Notes: a model not told the origin generated them from the letters alone. 64,000 nt of DNA from Gillisella vitis (GCA_009744235.1 WPHV01000013.1:1-64000), one strand, 5' to 3'; numbered from the stretch's first letter, positions 25,827-34,255 are shown. Made by a program: numbers and translations.

Positions 25827-26632
25827 CAGCGGGGCTCCATAGTCTGCCCGCCGCGGATGTTATTGGTTGGCGCGTTGAAGAATTTCTCGCGCCGGGCCTG
25901 GGCAAGATCCTTCTGTGCCTGTTCCGACTGGAACCATGTTCCCATCATCGTGGTCTGCTGTGACACCAGCCCGCGCAGCTTCTGCATCTGCGCCACCTGC
26001 TGCGTTGCGATCTGGTGCCCGACCTGCAGGGCCTTCATCTGGCCGTCGGCGCTCTCCGACATCGAGCGCAGCGAGGACATGGTGGATTCCTCGCTGGAAA
26101 ACTGCTCGGCCGTGAGGTTCGCCGCCTTCAGCGTGCCGGCGATCGTGTCGCGATTGGTGTCGGACCAGTTCTGATAGGTCGTTGAGAAGCTCTGGCCGTC
26201 CGGCAGGTTGCTCTTCATGTCGGCGAAACTCTGAAACCGCTGGTTCAGGACGTCATCGACGTTGCCCATCGAAAACGCGACGCCCTGCCCTTGCGCGACG
26301 ATGTTCTGGAGCTTGTTGAGGTCGTTCTCGACCTGACCCCAGATATGGTTCGGCAGCTGCGCGGTGTTCTGCAGCAGGTTCTTGTAGATGTTGATCTGGT
26401 TCTGGATCTGCTCTGCAAGCTGGCTGATCTGGGTGATCTGATTGTTCACCTGCTCGGCCGACTTGCCGACAAGACTGATGAGCTCCGCATTGTTGGCGAG
26501 TTGCGTCCATTCGGTTGCCTGTCCGGTAACGCCGCCGGCAAAGGCCGGAACCGGGAGAGCGACCGGGATCATGATGGCCGTGATCATAGCGGCGCGCGCC
26601 GCTTCAAGCGGCCTGGAAAAGTGTTTCGGCAT
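25823..26632 (-). CDS. trbJ: Conjugal transfer protein TrbJ (VirB5-like)
   Basis: A 269-aa periplasmic protein. A signal peptide (MITAIMIPVALPVPAFA) is followed by a helical, Gln/Asn-rich body typical of TrbJ/VirB5 (SAEQVNNQITQISQLAEQIQ; DLNKLQNIVAQGQG). It is a minor pilus/adhesion component. The ATG at 26632 has AAGGGGG upstream and overlaps the 3' end of trbE by 29 bp; ATG at 26587 is an alternative. The C-terminus EKFFNAPTNNIRGGQTM plus EPRW resembles that of TrbK. Confidence 0.9.
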   Translation of the reverse strand: MPKHFSRPLEAARAAMITAIMIPVALPVPAFAGGVTGQATEWTQLANNAELISLVGKSAEQVNNQITQISQLAEQIQNQINIYKNLLQNTAQLPNHIWGQVENDLNKLQNIVAQGQGVAFSMGNVDDVLNQRFQSFADMKSNLPDGQSFSTTYQNWSDTNRDTIAGTLKAANLTAEQFSSEESTMSSLRSMSESADGQMKALQVGHQIATQQVAQMQKLRGLVSQQTTMMGTWFQSEQAQKDLAQARREKFFNAPTNNIRGGQTMEPRW

Positions 26633-29072
26633 GGGCGATCCCCCTTTGCTGGAGCCAGTGCTTGGGCCAATCCGCCCCGTGTTCGAAGTGAAGGGCGCGG
26701 ATGCGCTTCAGGTCCTCCTTGCCGGAAGCGCCGACGAAGGAAAGCGCCACGGGACCAAGCGACATATCGAACAGCCGGCGGCCCTCGGGGGAGGCGACGT
26801 AATATTCGCGTTTCGGCAGTGCGGTGGCGACGATCTCGATCTGCCGTTCGTTGAAACCGATGCGCTCATAGAACTCGCGCGTCCCTGGCTCGCGTGCCGC
26901 GCCGTTGGGCAGACATATTTTGGTCGGGCAGGATTCCTTCAGCACGTCGATGATCCCGGAACGCTCGGCGTCCGAGATCGACTGGGTCGCGAGCACTACG
27001 GCGCAGTTGGCCTTGCGCACCACCTTCAGCCATTCCCTGATTTTGTTGCGGAACGTCGGATGACCGAGCATCAGCCAGGCCTCGTCAAGAATGATAAGGC
27101 TGGGCGCCCCCGTCAGCCGCTTCTCGACCCGCCGGAACATATAGAGCAGGACCGGTACGAGATTGCGCTCGCCCAGATTCATCAGCTCCTCGACCTCGAA
27201 GCACTGGAAAGCGCCGAGCGCCAGCCCGTCCTGCTCTGCATCGAGCAACTGGCCCATCGGTCCATCGACCGTGTAGTGATGCAACGCGTCCTTGATCTCG
27301 CGCATCTGCACGCCTGAGACGAAATCCGAAAGCGAGCGGCCGCGGGATTCCGCCATCAGGGCAAGCTGCCGGGAAATGGCGTTGCGATAGTCAGGCGTGA
27401 CCGTGACGCCCTGCAGGGCGACCAGCGTCTCGATCCACTCCGCCGCCCAGGCACGGTCGCCGTCGGACGCGAGTTCGGCGAGCGGGCAGAAGGCTAGTCG
27501 TGGCGAGTCCCTCTCCCCTCCTTCGGCCGCGTCCCCGCCGATCTCGTAGTGATCACCGCCTATGGCGAGCGTTAGCGGCAGCATCGACCGCCCCTTGTCG
27601 AACGCAAAGATCTGCGCATCCGCATAGCGTCGGAACTGCGCCGCGATCAGCGACAGCAAAGTCGATTTGCCCGAACCGGTCGGGCCGAAGACCAGCGTGT
27701 GTCCGACGTCATCGACATGGAGGTTGAGCCGGAACGGCGTCGAGCCGCTGGCGACCTGCATGAGCGGCGGCGATCCCGGCGGGTAGAATGGGCATGGCGC
27801 GACGGGGCTTCCCGACCAGACCGAGTTCAGCGGAATGAGGTCCGCGAGATTGCGCGTGTTGACGAGCGGCTCGCGGATATTGGCATAGGAAACTCCCGGC
27901 AGACTGCCGAGAAAGGCATCGGTCGCGTTCAGCGTCTCGATCCGGGCGCCGAATCCTTCGGCCTGGATCAATCGGCGGATCGCCTCGCACTTTTCCTGAA
28001 GCCGTTCTTGCTGTTCATCGAACAACACGATGACCGGCGTGTAATATCCATAAGCGACGAGCTGCGACGATGCCTCGGCGATTGCGTCCTCCGTCTCGGC
28101 GACCATCATCATCGCATCCTGATCGAGCGAGCGGCTCTGGGTCTGGAAAAGCTGATCGAAGAACGGACGGACCTTCTGCTGCCATTTCTTGCGGGTGCGC
28201 TCCAGTTTCTGGCGTGCCTCCTGCTCGTCGAGAAAAACGAAGCGCGACGACCACCGATAGGTGAGCGGCATCAGGTCGAGGCTGTTCAGGATCCCCGGCC
28301 AACTCTCCGCGGCTAAGCCGTCAATGGCGACGACGCCGAGGAATCGGCTCTCGACCGTCGGCGTCAGGCCGTGCTGGAGTTCAGCCGTGACCAGCCAATC
28401 GAGGTACATCGGGATATCCGGGAGCCGGACCGGATGGTTCTCACCGGTAATGCAGAAGCGGATGAACTGGAACAGCTCGTCATAGCGGGCGATCCGGAAG
28501 CCGCCGCGTTCTTCGGTTTCGCGCGTCACCATGCGGCGGATGGAGACGACATTGGCGAGGTACTGTTCGACCTCGCGGATGGAGGTCCGGAAGCTCTCAA
28601 GCGCCGTGTCGGCATAGGTGGCCGAACGGCTGGCGGTGTCAGAATAGACGTAGCGCGCCAGGCCGGAGCGCCGAGGCTCGGGCGGCCGCCAGGTCAGGAT
28701 CAACGCGTGCCGGCTCTCGAAATGCCCGCTCTCCCGCTCGAAATGAGTCCGGCGCTCGGTATCAATCGCACGCGTGACGGGATCAGCAAAGTGGCAGGCG
28801 TCGTCTGCCGGATAGTCGATCGTCGGAACCCGCAAAGCCTCGACCTGGATCATCCAGCCCGAACCCAGCCGCGACATGATCATATTGATCTGCCGCGACA
28901 CCTCGTTGCGCTCTGCATCCGTCGAGCTTTCGCTGTCCGGGCCGGCAAAATACCAGCCGGCCATCAGTGAGCCGTCCTTCAGAAGGATCACGCCATTGTC
29001 GACCAGGCCCGCATAGGGAACCAGATCGGCGAATGACGGTCCGGAGTGTCGGAAGAGGTTCAGTGCCACCAT
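26604..29072 (-). CDS. trbE: Conjugal transfer ATPase TrbE (VirB4-like)
   Basis: An 822-aa VirB4-family ATPase, full length. The N-terminal CagE/TrbE domain (VPYAGLVDNGVILLKDGSLM) is followed by Walker A VFGPTGSGKSTLLSL near residue 470 and Walker B LIILDEAWLMLGHPTFRN near residue 670, then ATQSISDAERSG. It energises pilus and channel assembly at the inner membrane. It lies between trbD and trbJ in the standard order. Confidence 0.95.
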   Translation of the reverse strand: MVALNLFRHSGPSFADLVPYAGLVDNGVILLKDGSLMAGWYFAGPDSESSTDAERNEVSRQINMIMSRLGSGWMIQVEALRVPTIDYPADDACHFADPVTRAIDTERRTHFERESGHFESRHALILTWRPPEPRRSGLARYVYSDTASRSATYADTALESFRTSIREVEQYLANVVSIRRMVTRETEERGGFRIARYDELFQFIRFCITGENHPVRLPDIPMYLDWLVTAELQHGLTPTVESRFLGVVAIDGLAAESWPGILNSLDLMPLTYRWSSRFVFLDEQEARQKLERTRKKWQQKVRPFFDQLFQTQSRSLDQDAMMMVAETEDAIAEASSQLVAYGYYTPVIVLFDEQQERLQEKCEAIRRLIQAEGFGARIETLNATDAFLGSLPGVSYANIREPLVNTRNLADLIPLNSVWSGSPVAPCPFYPPGSPPLMQVASGSTPFRLNLHVDDVGHTLVFGPTGSGKSTLLSLIAAQFRRYADAQIFAFDKGRSMLPLTLAIGGDHYEIGGDAAEGGERDSPRLAFCPLAELASDGDRAWAAEWIETLVALQGVTVTPDYRNAISRQLALMAESRGRSLSDFVSGVQMREIKDALHHYTVDGPMGQLLDAEQDGLALGAFQCFEVEELMNLGERNLVPVLLYMFRRVEKRLTGAPSLIILDEAWLMLGHPTFRNKIREWLKVVRKANCAVVLATQSISDAERSGIIDVLKESCPTKICLPNGAAREPGTREFYERIGFNERQIEIVATALPKREYYVASPEGRRLFDMSLGPVALSFVGASGKEDLKRIRALHFEHGADWPKHWLQQRGIAHAETLFQAA

Positions 29073-29082
29073 GTCCGCCTCT

Positions 29083-29382
29083 TCAGAACTTGCGCCACGG
29101 CGTAGAGGTCGGCCGGTAGAGAGATCGATAGGACACGTGCCGCAGATATACGCGGCGCATCAGCGGATCAGTCTTCGCCATCATACGAAGGGCAGCGACC
29201 GCGATCAGCCAGATGGCCACGCCGAACAGTGCGGCGTACCAGGTCAGCACCACGAAGATCAGGATCACGGCGGTAAGGCCGGTGAGCAGCACCAGTTCGC
29301 GGTCGGCGCCCATCAGCAGGTTCGGGCGTGACAGCGCTCGATGGACCCGTGAGCGGGCGAGGTTGGAGCCCGGTTCAGCCAT
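29083..29382 (-). CDS. trbD: Conjugal transfer protein TrbD (VirB3-like)
   Basis: A 99-aa protein: a hydrophilic start (MAEPGSNLARSRVHRALSRP), two adjacent hydrophobic segments (LVLLTGLTAVILIFVVLTWY; LFGVAIWLIAVAALRMM) and a basic tail with DPLMRRVYLRHVSYRSLY, the TrbD/VirB3 pattern. The ATG at 29382 overlaps the 3' end of trbC (stop at 29375). The open frame extends upstream to 29559 but that part overlaps trbC and has no family sequence. Confidence 0.9.
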   Translation of the reverse strand: MAEPGSNLARSRVHRALSRPNLLMGADRELVLLTGLTAVILIFVVLTWYAALFGVAIWLIAVAALRMMAKTDPLMRRVYLRHVSYRSLYRPTSTPWRKF

Positions 29383-29782
29383 GAGCCCCCTCCCCTTCCG
29401 GTCGAGGTGCCGCCGACATCTTGACATTCCCAGACGCGGGTCGGGCCTCGAACTTGCCGATCGAAGCGCCTGTCGCTCCGAAGAGAGCGACGATCTGGGT
29501 CGCGCCGAGAAGTACGCCGCCCACGAGGGCGACGTAGCAAAGCCTCCTTGCGAAATCATTCAACTCGCCCCCGAAGATCAGCATTGCGCCGGCGATCGCC
29601 ACCGCTGCGAGGGCGATGAAGCCGGCCACCGGTCCCGTGATCGACTGCTGGATTTGCTGGAGCGGAGATTCCCACGGCAACCCACCCCCGCCCGAAGAGG
29701 CGAAGGCTGGGTCCGCCAGATTGACGCAGAAGACAACGGCGAACGCCGCAAGTGCAATGGCAGTCTCGGTCTTACGCGACAT
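29375..29782 (-). CDS. trbC: Conjugal transfer pilin TrbC (VirB2-like)
   Basis: A 135-aa prepilin: signal peptide (ETAIALAAFAVVFCVNLADPAFA), then SSGGGGLPWESPLQQIQQSI, and two membrane helices typical of VirB2/TrbC pilins (VAGFIALAAVAIAGAMLIFGG and LCYVALVGGVLLGATQIVAL). The ATG at 29782 (MSRKTETA) overlaps the end of trbB by 11 bp. TrbC would be the major subunit of the conjugative pilus. Confidence 0.9.
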   Translation of the reverse strand: MSRKTETAIALAAFAVVFCVNLADPAFASSGGGGLPWESPLQQIQQSITGPVAGFIALAAVAIAGAMLIFGGELNDFARRLCYVALVGGVLLGATQIVALFGATGASIGKFEARPASGNVKMSAAPRPEGEGAHG

Positions 29783-30743
29783 GGCTGTCCTCATCGATCT
29801 GGGCGTAATGTTCGGTCTGGTAACGGGAGTTGGTGAAGCCCTCGACATGGATCACTTCGCGAACCCGTCTCCCCTTCCCCGTTCGTTCGATCGAGACGAT
29901 CAGATCGACTGCCTCGCCGATCACTTCCTGCATCGGCTGCTGGCTCGCTTCTGCTGTCAGCTGTTCCAGTCGACGGAGAGCGGACATCGCCGTGTTCGAG
30001 TGAATGGTGGTGACACCGCCAGGATGGCCGGTATTCCACGCCTTGAGCAGTGTAAGCGCCGCCCCGTCGCGGACCTCGCCGACGATGATGCGATCGGGCC
30101 GCAAGCGCATCGTGCTCTTGAGCAGGCGGGCCATGTCGATCGTTTCACTTGTATGGAGCGCCACGGCGTTCTCGGCCGCGCACTGAATCTCGGCGGTGTC
30201 CTCCAGCATGACGATCCGATCGTCCGGCGCATTCGCGATGATTTCGGCAATGACGGCATTGGCGAGCGTCGTCTTGCCGGAGCCAGTACCGCCGGAGATC
30301 ACGATATTCATGCGAGACGCGATTGCGCTGCGCAGAACCGACGCTTGCGCCTCGGTCATGATCTTGTGTTTCAGATAGTCGTCGAGCGGGATCAGGCGTG
30401 AAGCACGCCGGCGGATCGTGAAGCTCGGCCCGGAAACGACCGGCGGCAGCAAACCCTCGAAGCGGTGACCGCCGATCGGGAGTTCGCCAGAGATGATCGG
30501 TTGCTCGTCGTCGGCCTCTGATTGTAGTGCGTGGGCGACGCTGCCGATGATAACTTCTGCGGCGGCGGGGCTGAGTTGGCCAGCCGGGGCCATGCCATGA
30601 CCCAGGCGCTCAATGAAGAGCTTGCCATCGGGATTGAGCATGATCTCGACCACCATCGCATCATCAAGCGCGACGCAAAGCTGATCGCCGAGGGCGTCCT
30701 GGAGTTTCCGGACCAGACGCGAATGGGAGCGCAACTGGGTCAC
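29772..30743 (-). CDS. trbB: Conjugal transfer ATPase TrbB (VirB11-like)
   Basis: A 323-aa VirB11/PulE-type hexameric ATPase. N-terminal domain PDGKLFIERLGHG; Walker A SGGTGSGKTTLANAV near residue 150; Asp box IVMLEDTAEIQ; Walker B-like RLRPDRIIVGEVRDGAAL; His box GHPGGVTTIHSNTA. The GTG at 30743 overlaps the traI stop (GTGA) with CAGGAG 7 nt upstream, so this start is favoured over an ATG inside traI at 30803. Confidence 0.93.
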   Translation of the reverse strand: MTQLRSHSRLVRKLQDALGDQLCVALDDAMVVEIMLNPDGKLFIERLGHGMAPAGQLSPAAAEVIIGSVAHALQSEADDEQPIISGELPIGGHRFEGLLPPVVSGPSFTIRRRASRLIPLDDYLKHKIMTEAQASVLRSAIASRMNIVISGGTGSGKTTLANAVIAEIIANAPDDRIVMLEDTAEIQCAAENAVALHTSETIDMARLLKSTMRLRPDRIIVGEVRDGAALTLLKAWNTGHPGGVTTIHSNTAMSALRRLEQLTAEASQQPMQEVIGEAVDLIVSIERTGKGRRVREVIHVEGFTNSRYQTEHYAQIDEDSHVA

Positions 30744-31375
30744 GCGGCACTCCTGATCGCTGCCACGTCGATCCGGGGGATCGAATGATAGCCCGGTGGG
30801 CAAACCTGCCGGAAGCTCGTCCTATCTGCCGGCAGGCTGCCCGCAATGGCGATGGTGTTGCCGATTGCGACCGGTGGGCCGAGCCGTTGCATTGGCCAGC
30901 CCGCCCGCTTCAGGATGCGCTCGAAGCGAAGATCGGTCGCGGTGACGATCTCGTTGTAGCCATTGGCCATAGACCATTCGATGATGCCGGCGAACAGGGT
31001 GAGCGTGGCGACATGCAGTTGGCTTGCGTCCCTCCGCGAGACAAGCGCGGTATCGACACAGAAGCGCGAGCTCTCGACCATCCCGGAATGCGCGACGAGC
31101 GAACCCGTTTCGAGGAGTTGCGGAAAAGTCTGCTCCAGCATCGTAGGGCCGAAAGCCGGAAGAAGACGGGCGCAACCTGCGACACGTCCACTATCGGTAA
31201 TCGCCAGAAGGTAGGTCGGCTTGTAACCATCGTACTGGTCGCGCTCTTGCCCGGCTGTAATGGAGACTTCCCATTCCAGGCGGCCGCCGAACACCGTCGC
31301 GCGAAGACGGTGCATTTGTTTGAGGAAGCTTCGACTACGTTCGTATTGGTCCGGCGAGACTGTCAGTATCTGCAT
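30740..31375 (-). CDS. traI: LuxI-type acyl-homoserine lactone synthase TraI
   Basis: A 211-aa autoinducer synthase. Family residues are visible: HRLRATVFGGRLEWEV (conserved Arg, Phe and Trp), DQYD, and LLPAFGPTMLEQTFPQLL followed by ESSRFCVD. It makes the acyl-HSL that activates TraR on Ti-type plasmids. The ATG at 31375 (MQILTVSP) has GGAG upstream; GTG at 31387 is an alternative. It is the first gene of the trb operon, as on Ti plasmids, and tra-box dyads lie upstream. Confidence 0.93.
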   Translation of the reverse strand: MQILTVSPDQYERSRSFLKQMHRLRATVFGGRLEWEVSITAGQERDQYDGYKPTYLLAITDSGRVAGCARLLPAFGPTMLEQTFPQLLETGSLVAHSGMVESSRFCVDTALVSRRDASQLHVATLTLFAGIIEWSMANGYNEIVTATDLRFERILKRAGWPMQRLGPPVAIGNTIAIAGSLPADRTSFRQVCPPGYHSIPRIDVAAIRSAA

Positions 31376-31434
31376 CACGATCTCCACATGAACAGGTCAT
31401 GCGAACAAAAAATCATCTCGCGGCGCGTGTGCCT

Positions 31435-31452
31435 ACGTGCAGATTTGCACCT
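31435..31452. promoter_or_regulatory. tra box, TraR-binding dyad (traI proximal)
   Basis: The 18-bp sequence ACGTGCAGATTTGCACCT differs at few positions from the Ti-plasmid tra-box dyad ACGTGCAGATCTGCACAT. It starts about 60 bp upstream of the traI ATG, a suitable distance for activation of traI-trb. Confidence 0.8.
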
Positions 31453-31525
31453 GAGGTGATTCTACCGAGTCGGTGTTCCAGGGCATAGAATGCGAGTGGG
31501 TGAGAACGGCTAGATGCCGACAAGG

Positions 31526-31543
31526 TTGTGCAAATCTGCACGT
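31526..31543. promoter_or_regulatory. tra box, TraR-binding dyad (repA side)
   Basis: The 18-bp sequence TTGTGCAAATCTGCACGT has the tra-box core TGCA(G/A)ATCTGCA. It lies 91 bp from the first dyad and about 180 bp upstream of repA, consistent with TraR-dependent enhancement of repABC as on Ti plasmids. Confidence 0.75.
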
Positions 31544-31681
31544 GGTGACACGTCGCACAGAAGGAGGGAATCTGTCTAACTAACAGATAGCATTTGAAGA
31601 ATCGGCATTTTTTATGATTTCGATTGAAACGTGTTTAACCTTTCATTAACCAAAAACGTCTTGCAACCTCACACGCATTGG

Positions 31682-31736
31682 GTAATCGTCACGGATAAAT
31701 GGCAATACGCGCCAATTAACCGTGACAAGAGATTAC
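31682..31736. promoter_or_regulatory. Inverted repeat around the repA start (possible RepA operator)
   Basis: Arms GTAATC-GTCACGG (31682-31694) and CCGTGAC-aaga-GATTAC (31720-31736) are complementary apart from a 4-nt insertion and flank the repA GTG at 31722. Autorepression by RepA at an operator near its start is known for repABC plasmids; the assignment here is inference. Confidence 0.4.
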
Positions 31737-32957
31737 ACCGTGAGCAAAGCCGCTGCCATATCCCGAAATGATCGCCCGTCGGTAGATGTTACCATTGGTG
31801 AGCATGCTGAGCAGCTCAGCTCTCAGCTTCAAGCGATGAGCGAGGCTTTGTTTCCTCCGACGTCGCACAAGAGCCTTCGCAAATTCACCTCGGGTGAAGC
31901 CGCACGCTTGATGAAAATATCTGACTCAACGCTTCGAAAGATGACGTTGGCAGGCGAAGGCCCCCAGCCTGAGCTTGCCAGCAACGGAAGACGCTTTTAC
32001 ACGCTCGGTCAGATAAACGAGATCCGGCATATGCTCGCAGGTTCGGCTCGTGGACGCGAAAGCATCGAGTTTGTGCCTCATCGCCGCGGTTCTGAGCATT
32101 TGCAAGTCATTGCCGTAACCAACTTCAAAGGCGGCTCCGGGAAGACGACGACGTCGGCTCATCTTGCACAGTATCTGGCGTTGCAAGGTTACAGGGTGCT
32201 CGCAGTCGATCTCGACCCGCAGGCCAGTCTTTCAGCACTCCTCGGCGTTCTGCCAGAAACTGATGTCGGTGCGAACGAAACGCTCTATGCGGCTATTCGG
32301 TATGACGAGACACGTCGTCCGTTGCGAGATGTGATCCGACCGACGTATTTTGACGGTCTTCATCTGGTTCCTGGAAATCTCGAGCTCATGGAGTTCGAGC
32401 ATACCACGCCGAAAGCCTTGACTGATCGTGGTACACGCGACGGATTATTCTTTACTCGCGTGGCCCAAGCCTTTGACGAGGTGGCCGACGATTACGATGT
32501 CGTGGTCATTGACTGCCCTCCTCAGCTTGGGTTTCTGACGCTCAGCGGGTTGTGTGCTGCAACATCAATGGTAATCACCGTACATCCTCAGATGTTAGAT
32601 ATCGCTTCCATGAGCCAGTTTCTCCTCATGACACGCGACCTTCTGGGCGTCGTGAAAGAGGCGGGTGGCAATCTTCAATACGATTTCATACGCTATCTCT
32701 TGACGCGCTATGAGCCCCAGGACGCGCCGCAGACGAAAGTGACGGCACTACTGCGCAACATGTTCGAGGATCACGTCCTTACAAATCCAATGGTTAAGTC
32801 GGCAGCGGTGTCTGATGCCGGTTTAACCAAGCAGACGCTCTATGAGATAGGGCGAGAGAACCTTACGCGGTCGACATACGACCGGGCGATGGAATCTTTA
32901 GATGCGGTGAACTCGGAGATCGAGGCTTTGATCAAGATGGCGTGGGGGCGGGTCTGA
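31722..32957 (+). CDS. repA: Plasmid partitioning ATPase RepA (ParA-like)
   Basis: A 411-aa ParA-type Walker ATPase of repABC plasmids. An N-terminal helix-turn-helix (FTSGEAARLMKISDSTLRKM) binds the operator. The deviant Walker A is TNFKGGSGKTTTSAHL (~residue 125), with VDLDPQASLSALLG and Walker B DVVVIDCPPQLGFLTL. The start is a GTG at 31722; another GTG at 31740 is possible. It segregates plasmid copies with RepB and represses the operon. The stop overlaps the ATG of a small ORF (TGATG), suggesting coupling. Confidence 0.95.
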   Translation: MTRDYTVSKAAAISRNDRPSVDVTIGEHAEQLSSQLQAMSEALFPPTSHKSLRKFTSGEAARLMKISDSTLRKMTLAGEGPQPELASNGRRFYTLGQINEIRHMLAGSARGRESIEFVPHRRGSEHLQVIAVTNFKGGSGKTTTSAHLAQYLALQGYRVLAVDLDPQASLSALLGVLPETDVGANETLYAAIRYDETRRPLRDVIRPTYFDGLHLVPGNLELMEFEHTTPKALTDRGTRDGLFFTRVAQAFDEVADDYDVVVIDCPPQLGFLTLSGLCAATSMVITVHPQMLDIASMSQFLLMTRDLLGVVKEAGGNLQYDFIRYLLTRYEPQDAPQTKVTALLRNMFEDHVLTNPMVKSAAVSDAGLTKQTLYEIGRENLTRSTYDRAMESLDAVNSEIEALIKMAWGRV

Positions 32958-33190
32958 TGAAAGGCTTTGCGTTCCTCACAGGTCTGTTGGGAGCTCCCAA
33001 CCGAGAGGTGTTGAGTCGCCCCTTGGACATGGGGCACTGGAGAAACCGGAGAAATTTGAGACAACGATGCATGCCAATCGCTAATTGGCCAGGGTGCAAT
33101 TGTCTTCTCTTGTTGGGAGCTCCCAACCAAGCGCATTTGCAATCAAAAATGCGACGCCACGACGCCAAACCCAAGAGGCCAATAACATGA
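32957..33190 (+). CDS. Small ORF between repA and repB (RepD-like), carrying both parS-like sites
   Basis: A 77-codon frame starting in the repA stop (TGATG) and ending in the repB start (ATGA), so it would be translationally coupled on both sides. The peptide is basic with no known domain; each parS-like palindrome encodes LLGAPN in it. A small gene in this position containing the RepB sites has been described for a Ti plasmid. Whether it is translated or merely tolerated because the DNA is a centromere cannot be told from sequence. Confidence 0.5.
   Translation: MKGFAFLTGLLGAPNREVLSRPLDMGHWRNRRNLRQRCMPIANWPGCNCLLLLGAPNQAHLQSKMRRHDAKPKRPIT
32986..33001. promoter_or_regulatory. parS-like 16-bp palindrome, copy 1
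   Basis: Perfect palindrome GTTGGGAGCTCCCAAC, fitting the repABC parS layout GTT-N5-(GC-rich centre)-AAC ends. It lies 29 bp after the repA stop and is presumably bound by RepB as the partition centromere and for operon repression. Confidence 0.75.
33112..33127. promoter_or_regulatory. parS-like 16-bp palindrome, copy 2
   Basis: Identical palindrome GTTGGGAGCTCCCAAC, 126 bp after copy 1 and 60 bp before the repB start. Two identical copies between repA and repB match the arrangement of RepB-binding sites on Ti-type plasmids. Confidence 0.75.
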
Positions 33191-34197
33191 GCCGCAAAGA
33201 CGCAATCGATACCTTGTTCCTCAAGAAGCAGCCTGCAACCGATAGAACAGCAGTCGACAAGTCAGCCGTTCGTGTTCGTACAGGCGCGATTTCGGCCATG
33301 GGTTCGTCTTTGCAAGAGATGGCCGAGGGAGCAAAAGCTGCAGCTCGGCTGCAGGATCAACTGGCTGCGGGCGAAGCCGTCGTGTCCCTGGATCCATCAA
33401 TGATCGACGGGTCTCCGATCGCGGATCGGCTGCCCGCGGACGTGGATCCGAAGTTCGAGCAGCTTGAGGCGAGCATTTCGCAGGAGGGGCAGCAGGTACC
33501 GATTCTTGTCAGGCCGCATCCTGAGGCTGCCGGTCGATATCAAATCGTATATGGAAGGCGGCGACTGCGCGCGGCAGTAAATCTGCGGAGAGAGGTTTCT
33601 GCAATTGTCCGAAATCTCACGGACCGTGAACTAGTCGTGGCCCAGGGCCGAGAAAATCTTGACCGTGCTGACCTTTCCTTCATTGAAAAGGCTCTCTTCG
33701 CCCTGCGCCTCGAAGATGCGGGTTTTGATCGGGCCACCATCATTGCCGCGCTTTCCACTGACAAGGCCGACCTCAGCCGTTACATAACTGTTGCCAGAGG
33801 CATACCGCTGAACCTCGCCACACAAATCGGTCCAGCGTCGAAAGCGGGTCGATCGCGTTGGGTCGCACTTGCCGAGGGGCTTGGGAAGCCCAAGGCAACA
33901 GACGCAATCGACGCGGTGCTTGAGTCGGAGCAGTTCAAGCACTCAGATAGCGATACCCGCTTTGCCCTCATTTTCAATGCCGTTTCAAAGCCGCCCGCTA
34001 AGGCTCCAAAAAAGGTAAGGGCCTGGAGCACGCCAAAGGGGAAAAAGGCTGCGACGATCCGACAAGAAGCCGGACGAACGGCTCTGGTTTTCGATGAGAG
34101 ATTGGTGCCAACTTTCGGCGAATATGTCGCTGACCAGTTGGATGGCCTGTACGCCCAATTCATTGAAACAACAGGAGGAGGCAAGCTCGACCAATAG
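33187..34197 (+). CDS. repB: Plasmid partitioning protein RepB (ParB-like)
   Basis: A 336-aa ParB-type protein. The N-terminal MSRKDAIDTLFLKK is the hallmark RepB start, followed by the ParB motif region PILVRPHPEAAGRYQIVYGRRRLRA (residues ~110-135) and GRENLDRADLSFIEKALFA. A helix-turn-helix region follows (IIAALSTDKADLSRYI), then the RepB C-terminal domain. The ATG at 33187 overlaps the small ORF stop; the open frame upstream to 33085 lacks family sequence. It binds the two parS-like sites upstream. Confidence 0.94.
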   Translation: MSRKDAIDTLFLKKQPATDRTAVDKSAVRVRTGAISAMGSSLQEMAEGAKAAARLQDQLAAGEAVVSLDPSMIDGSPIADRLPADVDPKFEQLEASISQEGQQVPILVRPHPEAAGRYQIVYGRRRLRAAVNLRREVSAIVRNLTDRELVVAQGRENLDRADLSFIEKALFALRLEDAGFDRATIIAALSTDKADLSRYITVARGIPLNLATQIGPASKAGRSRWVALAEGLGKPKATDAIDAVLESEQFKHSDSDTRFALIFNAVSKPPAKAPKKVRAWSTPKGKKAATIRQEAGRTALVFDERLVPTFGEYVADQLDGLYAQFIETTGGGKLDQ

Positions 34198-34255
34198 CCA
34201 GGATTTCATCCAATTCAAAGCTTCGCTCGATTGAGATGGACTGGCTCTCACCGCA

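Larger units (their letters stand above)
31376..31721. promoter_or_regulatory. Divergent traI-trb / repABC control region
   Basis: A 346-bp gap between the quorum-sensing/conjugation operon and repA. It carries two tra-box-like dyads (separate entries) and an AT-rich stretch at 31590-31680. An imperfect inverted repeat surrounds the repA start. On Ti plasmids this region lets TraR activate both conjugation and repABC copy number. No separate gene is seen. Confidence 0.8.
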
